From Salinisphaera hydrothermalis C41B8 (GTDB lineage: Bacteria > Pseudomonadota > Gammaproteobacteria > Nevskiales > Salinisphaeraceae): a stretch of 38,599 nucleotides of DNA. The position numbers and the translations under genes are program-made. Within the stretch, counting starts at the first letter, position 1, and each line of letters starts with the position of its first letter. The notes under the pieces were generated by a model. It did no database searches. It worked only from the letters and a program-made list of their open reading frames with translations, and was not told the DNA's origin. The stretch spans positions 1-38,599 of the forward strand of contig NZ_APNK01000034.1 of assembly GCF_000732535.1 (NCBI RefSeq). The letters run 5' to 3'. Positions 34,236 through 38,599 of this stretch are shown in pieces.

Positions 34236-34778
34236 GTGAAACAATTCGACGGCACAACGATTCTTTCCGTGCGCCGCGACGGTCAGGTGGCCATCGCAGG
34301 CGACGGGCAGGTCTCGATGGGCGATACCATGTTCAAGGGCAACGCACGCAAGGTGCGCCGGCTCTACGATGATCAGGTCCTGGCCGGGTTCGCCGGCGGT
34401 ACCGCCGATGCGTTCACGCTGTTCGAGCGTTTCGAGGGCAAGCTGTCCCAGCACAACGGTCAGCTGGTGAAATCCGCGGTCGACATGGCCAAGGACTGGC
34501 GCACCGATCGCGCGCTGCGCCGGCTGGAAGCGCTGCTGCTGGTGGCCGACAAGACGGCCACGCTCATGCTCTCCGGCAACGGCGACGTCATGGAGCCGGA
34601 ATACGGCTGCATGGCGATCGGCTCCGGCGGCTCCTATGCCCAGGCCGCGGCCCGTGCCCTGATCGAAAATACCGACATGCCCGCCGCGGAAATCGCCGAA
34701 AAGGCGATGCATATCGCCGCGGATACCTGCATTTATACCAACCACCACATCACCGTCGAGGTGCTCGACTATGAGTGA
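34236..34778 (+). CDS. hslV: ATP-dependent protease subunit HslV
   Basis: Proteolytic subunit of the HslUV (ClpYQ) protease, 180 residues including a propeptide MKQFDG; after removal the catalytic Thr begins [20 protein letters not shown]. Conserved [20 protein letters not shown] and [13 protein letters not shown] follow, ending in [16 protein letters not shown]. The GTG at 34236 follows a GGGGTGA ribosome site. Its last eight bases overlap hslU. Heat-shock control is likely from the sigma-32-type promoter upstream. Confidence 0.95.
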   Translation: MKQFDGTTILSVRRDGQVAIAGDGQVSMGDTMFKGNARKVRRLYDDQVLAGFAGGTADAFTLFERFEGKLSQHNGQLVKSAVDMAKDWRTDRALRRLEALLLVADKTATLMLSGNGDVMEPEYGCMAIGSGGSYAQAAARALIENTDMPAAEIAEKAMHIAADTCIYTNHHITVEVLDYE

Positions 34779-36174
34779 TACCGCCCCCGAAGCCATCGAA
34801 GCCGACGACTCGCAGCGCGCACTGCCGCGTTCGCAGATGACGCCGCGCGAGATCGTCGCCGAACTCGATCGCCACATCATCGGCCAGGCCGATGCCAAGC
34901 GCTCCGTGGCCATCGCGCTGCGCAACCGCTGGCGGCGCATGCAGCTCGACGAGGCCATCCGCGGCGAGATCACGCCCAAGAACATCCTCATGATCGGGCC
35001 GACCGGTGTCGGCAAGACCGAGATCGCGCGCCGGCTGGCGAAGCTGGCCAAGGCGCCGTTCACCAAGGTCGAGGCCACCAAGTTCACCGAAGTGGGCTAT
35101 GTCGGCAAGGAAGTCGACTCGATCATCAAGGATCTGGTCGAAGTCGGCATGAAGATGACGCGCGAGGAAGCCAAGAAGCGCGTGCGTAACGATGCCGAGC
35201 TGGCTGCCGAGGAACGCATTCTCGACGCGCTGCTGCCCAAGCCCAAGCACAACGACTGGGACGACTCCTCCAAGGCGACCGAATCCACGGCCACCCGCGA
35301 GGTGTTCCGCAAGCGCCTGCGCGAAGGCAAGATCGACGACAAGGAGATCGAGTTGGAATTGCGCCAGAGCCAGGGCAGTGTCGAGATCATGGCGCCGCCC
35401 GGCATGGAGGAAATGACCAGCCAGCTGCAGTCCATGTTCCAGAACATGGGCGGCCAGAACAAGACCAAGCGCACCAAGATCAAGATCAAGGATGCGTATC
35501 GTCAGCTGGTCGACGAAGAAGCCGCCAAGCTGGTCGACGAAGAGCAGATCAAGACCCAGGCGATCCACGAAGTCGAGAACAACGGCATCGTCTTCCTCGA
35601 CGAGATCGACAAGGTCTGCAAGCGCTCGGACGCCGGCGGCGGCTCGGGCGGCGATGTCTCCCGCGAAGGCGTGCAGCGCGACCTGCTGCCGCTGGTCGAA
35701 GGCTCCACCATCTCGACCAAGTACGGCATGGTCCGCACCGACCATATCCTGTTCATCGCCTCGGGCGCGTTCCACGTTGCCAAGCCGTCGGACCTGATCC
35801 CCGAGCTGCAGGGCCGCCTGCCGATCCGCGTCGAGCTCGATGCGCTCAAGGCCGAAGACTTCGTGCGGATTCTCACCGAGCCGCATTGCTCGCTCACCGA
35901 GCAGTACATCGAGCTGATGAACACGGAAGGCGTGACCATCGCCTTCAGCGAAGACGGCGTGAAGCGCATCGCCGAAATGGCGTTCAACGTCAACGAAGGC
36001 ACCGAGAACATCGGCGCCCGGCGTCTGCACACCATCATGGAACGTCTGATGGAGGAAATCTCCTTCGAGGCGCCCGACAAGGCCGGCGAGACCATCACCA
36101 TCGATGCGGCTTATGTGGACGGCAAGCTCAAGGATCTGGCTGCAGACGAGGATCTGTCGCGCTATATTCTGTAG
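34771..36174 (+). CDS. hslU: HslU ATPase (unfoldase of HslUV)
   Basis: A 467-residue AAA+ ATPase that unfolds substrates into HslV. It opens with [20 protein letters not shown], Walker [10 protein letters not shown] near residue 75, the [11 protein letters not shown] pore region, an I-domain with long charged helices (about 110-240), Walker [12 protein letters not shown] and the sensor motif [13 protein letters not shown]. The C-terminus DLSRYIL inserts in HslV pockets. Its ATG overlaps the hslV stop by eight bases. A strong terminator lies 39 bases downstream. Confidence 0.96.
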   Translation: MSDTAPEAIEADDSQRALPRSQMTPREIVAELDRHIIGQADAKRSVAIALRNRWRRMQLDEAIRGEITPKNILMIGPTGVGKTEIARRLAKLAKAPFTKVEATKFTEVGYVGKEVDSIIKDLVEVGMKMTREEAKKRVRNDAELAAEERILDALLPKPKHNDWDDSSKATESTATREVFRKRLREGKIDDKEIELELRQSQGSVEIMAPPGMEEMTSQLQSMFQNMGGQNKTKRTKIKIKDAYRQLVDEEAAKLVDEEQIKTQAIHEVENNGIVFLDEIDKVCKRSDAGGGSGGDVSREGVQRDLLPLVEGSTISTKYGMVRTDHILFIASGAFHVAKPSDLIPELQGRLPIRVELDALKAEDFVRILTEPHCSLTEQYIELMNTEGVTIAFSEDGVKRIAEMAFNVNEGTENIGARRLHTIMERLMEEISFEAPDKAGETITIDAAYVDGKLKDLAADEDLSRYIL

Positions 36175-36212
36175 TCGACAGGTCGGCCGTCGAGCGCCTT
36201 GAGGCTCGAATC

Positions 36213-36244
36213 AGCCGGAGCAGGGTTTCTGCTCCGGCTTTTTT
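36213..36244 (+). terminator. Rho-independent terminator after hslU
   Basis: AGCCGGAGCAG-GGTTT-CTGCTCCGGCT followed by six Ts; a perfect 11-bp stem just after the hslVU operon. Confidence 0.93.
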
Positions 36245-36310
36245 GTGTCTGTTGATTTGCGGGCCTGCCGCATGCGGCGTGTTGATTCGAACCGGCGAGA
36301 CGAGTCGAAG

Positions 36311-36833
36311 TTTGGTTTCGCACTGATGCGCGAGTCACTTTCGTTTGCTTGTCCAAACGAAAGTAACCAAAGGAAAGGACACCCTACCTTGCGCCGATGC
36401 TTCGCATCGGTGCCCTGCGCGGCTCCGGCCGCAAGAGGGACAGCCGCGAAACTCGCGCTGCTGCGCAGCACTCAGACACACGGCTGTCTTTTTCCTCTTG
36501 CAGCCTCCACTGCTCGGCGCTGCGCTCAAGGGGACCCGAATACAGACACGGCCCGCGATACGTCGGTGTGCTCGCGATGCTCGGGAGACGGGTTTGTATT
36601 TCGCCCCGTCTGAGGCGACGGAGACGCACAGCGTCGACGGGTGTCCGGCGCATTGCGCCGGTGCGGCAAGATGTCTGAGGACGGCCAAAGCCGTCCGAGT
36701 TTTTGCCGCATCCCCTCGCCGCGAGCATCGGAGTGCACCGGCGTAGCCGGCGCCGATGCGGGTGCCTTTTGTTTTGGCTACTTTTATTTGGGCAAGCAAA
36801 TAAAAGTGGCTCGCACATCAGTGCGAAACCCCA
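36311..36833. repeat. Composite element bounded by 73-bp inverted repeats
   Basis: Left arm 36311-36383 begins TTTGGTTTCGCACTGATGCG and includes CAAACGAAAGTAACCAAAGG; the right arm 36761-36833 is its imperfect reverse complement. The roughly 380-base centre is GC-rich, with hairpins (GATGCTTCGCATCG) and no convincing gene; overlapping frames on both strands are low-complexity Arg/Ser/Ala. It separates hslU from the DUF971 gene and explains most of the 799-base gap; 36834-36973 holds nothing else clear. Confidence 0.75.
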
Positions 36834-36973
36834 AGCAACGCAAACCACCATAGTCGCGGATGAGTACCGAACCCGATCATCCCCCAAACCGCCGCAAACA
36901 CCCCAAAGCGCGGTTGATTCCAAAGCCCCCACACACGGATCATGAACGCCCCACGACCGAACGGACCGCCCCC

Positions 36974-37336
36974 ATGGCCGACGCCCCCACCGACATCACC
37001 CTCCACCAGAAATCCAAGATCCTCGAAGTCGTCTTCGAAGACGGCGCCACCTACAACCTGCCGCTGGAGTACCTGCGGGTCTATTCCCCCTCGGCCGAAG
37101 TCCGCGGCCACGGCGGCCCCATGCAGCTCGTCACGGGCAAGAAGGACGTCGGCGTCGAACAGATCGACCCGGTCGGCAACTACGCCATCCAGCTCCATTT
37201 CGACGATGGCCACAACACCGGCATCTTCTCTTGGGACACGCTCCGCGAGCTGGGCGAGAACTACGAAGCCAACTGGGCCGACTACCTCAAACGGCTCGAA
37301 GACGCCGGGGCGACCCGCGAAAAGCTCTGGCACTGA
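36974..37336 (+). CDS. DUF971 family protein
   Basis: A 120-residue protein with the DUF971 (gamma-butyrobetaine-hydroxylase N-terminal-like) domain: ITLHQKSKILEVVFEDGATY, LPLEYLRVYSPSAEVRGHG, QIDPVGNYAIQLHFDDGHNT and GIFSWDTLRELGENYEANWA. The domain may bind metal; its role is unknown. I chose ATG 36974 because upstream frame (from 36860) is Pro/His-rich and unlike the family. In many gammaproteobacteria this gene directly follows hslU; here a repeat element has been placed between them. Confidence 0.88.
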   Translation: MADAPTDITLHQKSKILEVVFEDGATYNLPLEYLRVYSPSAEVRGHGGPMQLVTGKKDVGVEQIDPVGNYAIQLHFDDGHNTGIFSWDTLRELGENYEANWADYLKRLEDAGATREKLWH

Positions 37337-37571
37337 AATCCGAAAAGACGTGTGTTAAACGCACTTACCACCCACATCCGGCGATAACCCGTCATCCAGA
37401 CGGTGCGAGTCCTCGTATAACTCACTGAAACCAAAAGCGCCACGCCAACCTGCGCGAAAGGTTTATTGAGCCTCCGATTTCCGTTGTGCTATGCAATCAG
37501 CACGAAGGGGGATCGTGGCTGGCCAAATGAGTGGCCGGCCGCGTTTTATGGAAACCGGGGGGAATCATGTC

Positions 37572-37895
37572 ATGCGTGCCCGCATCCTGGTTGCTGCGCT
37601 CGTTCTGAGCACGGCCGCCGCTTCTGCTCATGCGGAATCCGTCAGTCATTATCTCGGTCGCGTCGTTGGCGGCTTCGGTGCCGGTGTTGGCCAGGCCGCC
37701 ATGCAGCCGATTGCCGATTCGCAGCCGCAGTGGGTGACCGTGGCTCCGCGATCCAAGACCGAATGTCTGGCTTTGACGCATCAGGTGTTGAACCGGGCGT
37801 ATCTGCGGTGTCGGCGTGGGTGGCAGGAATATGTGCGGTATGACGCGGCGGGGCGGAAGGTTGTTTTGTCGGAGCGGGGGATTCCGAGTTGGTGA
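37572..37895 (+). CDS. Small secreted protein of unknown function
   Basis: A 107-residue protein with a clear Sec signal peptide MRARILVAALVLSTAAASAH, cut after HA. The mature part has a Gly-rich stretch VGGFGAGVGQAAM and two cysteines (TECLALT, YLRCRRGW). No family is recognised. ATG 37572 has a GGGGGAA ribosome site. The 235 bases upstream (37337-37571) show no further feature. It is the last ordinary gene before the cassette array. Confidence 0.65.
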   Translation: MRARILVAALVLSTAAASAHAESVSHYLGRVVGGFGAGVGQAAMQPIADSQPQWVTVAPRSKTECLALTHQVLNRAYLRCRRGWQEYVRYDAAGRKVVLSERGIPSW

Positions 37896-37985
37896 TGGCG
37901 TTCGTAGCGACGAGCGATAATCGCCGGATAGTTATAGATGTGGATGGTTATATATCTAATGCTAGATATATTTCGTCTACTTCGC

Positions 37986-37992
37986 GTTAGGC
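37986..37992 (+). other. Integron core recombination site (GTTAGGC), left boundary of cassette 1
   Basis: GTTAGGC matches the core-site consensus GTTRRRY and equals the core of the attC at 38298-38400. Cassette 1 would start at TTAGGC, just after the G. No integrase gene and no complete attC are seen to the left; the upstream 90 bases are AT-rich and could hold an attI or a secondary site. Confidence 0.65.
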
Positions 37993-38008
37993 GAAGAGGG
38001 GGAGTGAA

Positions 38009-38290
38009 ATGGCATTAGTGCACGAAGTTAGCGCTAGAGGCGCAGCAAACGTTTTAGTTTGTGAAGTAAATTCACGAGCGGTCGCCGATTTGCTGGTTTG
38101 TCGGGTAAATAGCCGAGGACCCGCGGACCAAAATGACGGCATTTGGTGCTGGGTTGGTTCTCGAGGCGCGGCGTCATCAACAATCAATTGGGTGGGGTCG
38201 CGTGGCGCGGCCGATCTGCTTATCTGTTTCGTTAATTCTCGTGGCGCTTCCGGGTGGCAAACCGATCATCCGTTAAGAGGCAGGCTGTAA
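38009..38290 (+). CDS. Repeat protein of DUF6150 type, integron cassette gene
   Basis: A 93-residue protein built from about six repeats of 12-16 residues on the pattern V-x-SRG-A-A-D-L-L-I-C, for example VNSRAVADLLVCR, VGSRGAASSTINW, VGSRGAADLLICF and the closing VNSRGASGW. This resembles DUF6150 proteins (repeats like VDSRSQADLxIYFV), whose function is unknown. It has no signal peptide and a GGGGGAG ribosome site 4 bases before ATG 38009. It is the only gene of a cassette bounded by GTTAGGC sites, and its stop lies eight bases before attC. Its DNA is less GC-rich than neighbouring genes. Confidence 0.72.
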   Translation: MALVHEVSARGAANVLVCEVNSRAVADLLVCRVNSRGPADQNDGIWCWVGSRGAASSTINWVGSRGAADLLICFVNSRGASGWQTDHPLRGRL

Positions 38291-38297
38291 TAGTAAT

Positions 38298-38400
38298 GCC
38301 TAACAGATCGCTACAGTTGACGGTCCAATGCGCTGCCGCGCTTCGGGTTCCCTCCGCGGCCTTCGGCCCGTCCGGCGGCAACTGTGCTTAGGCGTTAGGC
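38298..38400 (+). other. Integron attC recombination site
   Basis: A 103-base site with R'' GCCTAAC (38298-38304) and R' GTTAGGC (38394-38400), each eight bases from an inner box, ACAGTTG and CAACTGT. The four boxes pair as in attC hairpins, with extrahelical spacers AGATCGCT and GCTTAGGC. The centre contains CCGCGGCCTTCGGCC-like hairpin sequence. This closes cassette 1 (37987-38394). Confidence 0.85.
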
Positions 38401-38410
38401 GGAGAAAAGT

Positions 38411-38599
38411 ATGTTGTTAGAAAATGAAAAAGCGCTTCTCTTCTCGACGGTTCGAATCGAGGTCAGCAGTCCTCAGTTTCCGAGCACTTCGATAGGAACA
38501 GGGTTTATCGTTTCGGTGCCGGTACCCAACCGAGAAGAGAGATATGCTCGAAAGTGGTGTACGCGGGAGTTTGAATTAGGCGGCGTATCCGGCTGGAAT
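38411..38599 (+). CDS. Start of a trypsin-like peptidase gene in a second cassette (truncated)
   Basis: The frame begins ten bases after the attC core with a GGAG ribosome site and reads MLLENEKALLFSTVRIEVSS, then SIGTGFIVSVPV, the usual opening of trypsin-like serine peptidases before the catalytic His. From 38539 on the codons fall in the terminal repeat, so the native sequence probably ends at about residue 43 (PNREE) and the rest (RYARKWCTRE...) may be foreign. The peptidase triad is not visible. Assignment rests on a short motif. Confidence 0.55.
   Translation, partial: MLLENEKALLFSTVRIEVSSPQFPSTSIGTGFIVSVPVPNREERYARKWCTREFELGGVSGWN
38539..38599. repeat. Terminal inverted repeat, right copy (possible IS end)
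   Basis: Exact reverse complement of bases 1-61. It begins right after the native part of the peptidase frame. Two inverted copies of a mobile element flanking this piece would explain both truncated genes. Confidence 0.75.

Noticed and set aside
36384-36760. Several 60-180 residue frames on both strands inside the composite element
   Set aside because: They overlap heavily, are rich in Arg, Ser and Ala, lack ribosome sites and follow the repeat arms, so they look like by-products of GC-rich repeat DNA.
37896-37985. AT-rich stretch before the first GTTAGGC considered as attI or a preceding attC
   Set aside because: No paired GCCTAAC box or inner boxes could be found at a suitable distance, and no integrase gene is beside it; left unassigned.

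Overview
The window looks like chromosomal DNA of a GC-rich gammaproteobacterium. Pointers are the hslV-hslU-DUF971 gene order, the dapF-DUF484-xerC order, znuABC next to an M23 peptidase gene, and Fur and Zur proteins of proteobacterial type. An early-branching or halophilic lineage (for example Salinisphaera-like) is a guess. No rRNA, tRNA or CRISPR array was seen. Both ends carry the same 61-bp sequence in opposite orientation, so the piece probably ends inside two copies of one repeat.

Layout. 1-9.1 kb: a truncated cation diffusion facilitator gene, a small DUF488 operon, lactate dehydrogenase, ATP sulfurylase, fur, dihydroorotase, a Trm112/PTPS-fold pair, and a two-subunit SMR efflux pump divergent from a TetR gene with a clear operator. 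9.1-22.3 kb: a zinc block with a TonB-dependent receptor, a sterol-desaturase-family membrane protein, a LysM/M23 protein, znuACB and zur, interrupted by a LysM amidase gene and a two-gene sugar operon. Zur-box-like palindromes precede the receptor, the desaturase-like gene and znuA. 22.5-25.8 kb: a PCuAC-like lipoprotein, dapF, a DUF484 gene and xerC. 26-34 kb: an AraC regulator divergent from a polyol/sugar uptake and oxidation cluster (zinc-type dehydrogenase, Tat-exported binding protein, two permeases, SDR, ATPase). 34.1-37.3 kb: heat-shock hslVU with a sigma-32-type promoter, and a DUF971 gene. 37.5-38.6 kb: a small secreted protein, then an integron-type cassette (repeat protein plus attC) and the start of a second cassette, without a visible integrase.

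The window is rich in non-coding repeats: three full copies and two solo ends of a 273-289-bp palindromic MITE-like element, two large nested palindromes flanking the SDR gene, a 520-bp composite bounded by 73-bp inverted repeats between hslU and the DUF971 gene, and short REP-like hairpins. The most noteworthy items are the zinc regulon with its desaturase-like member, the integrase-less cassette array, and the MITE-like family.
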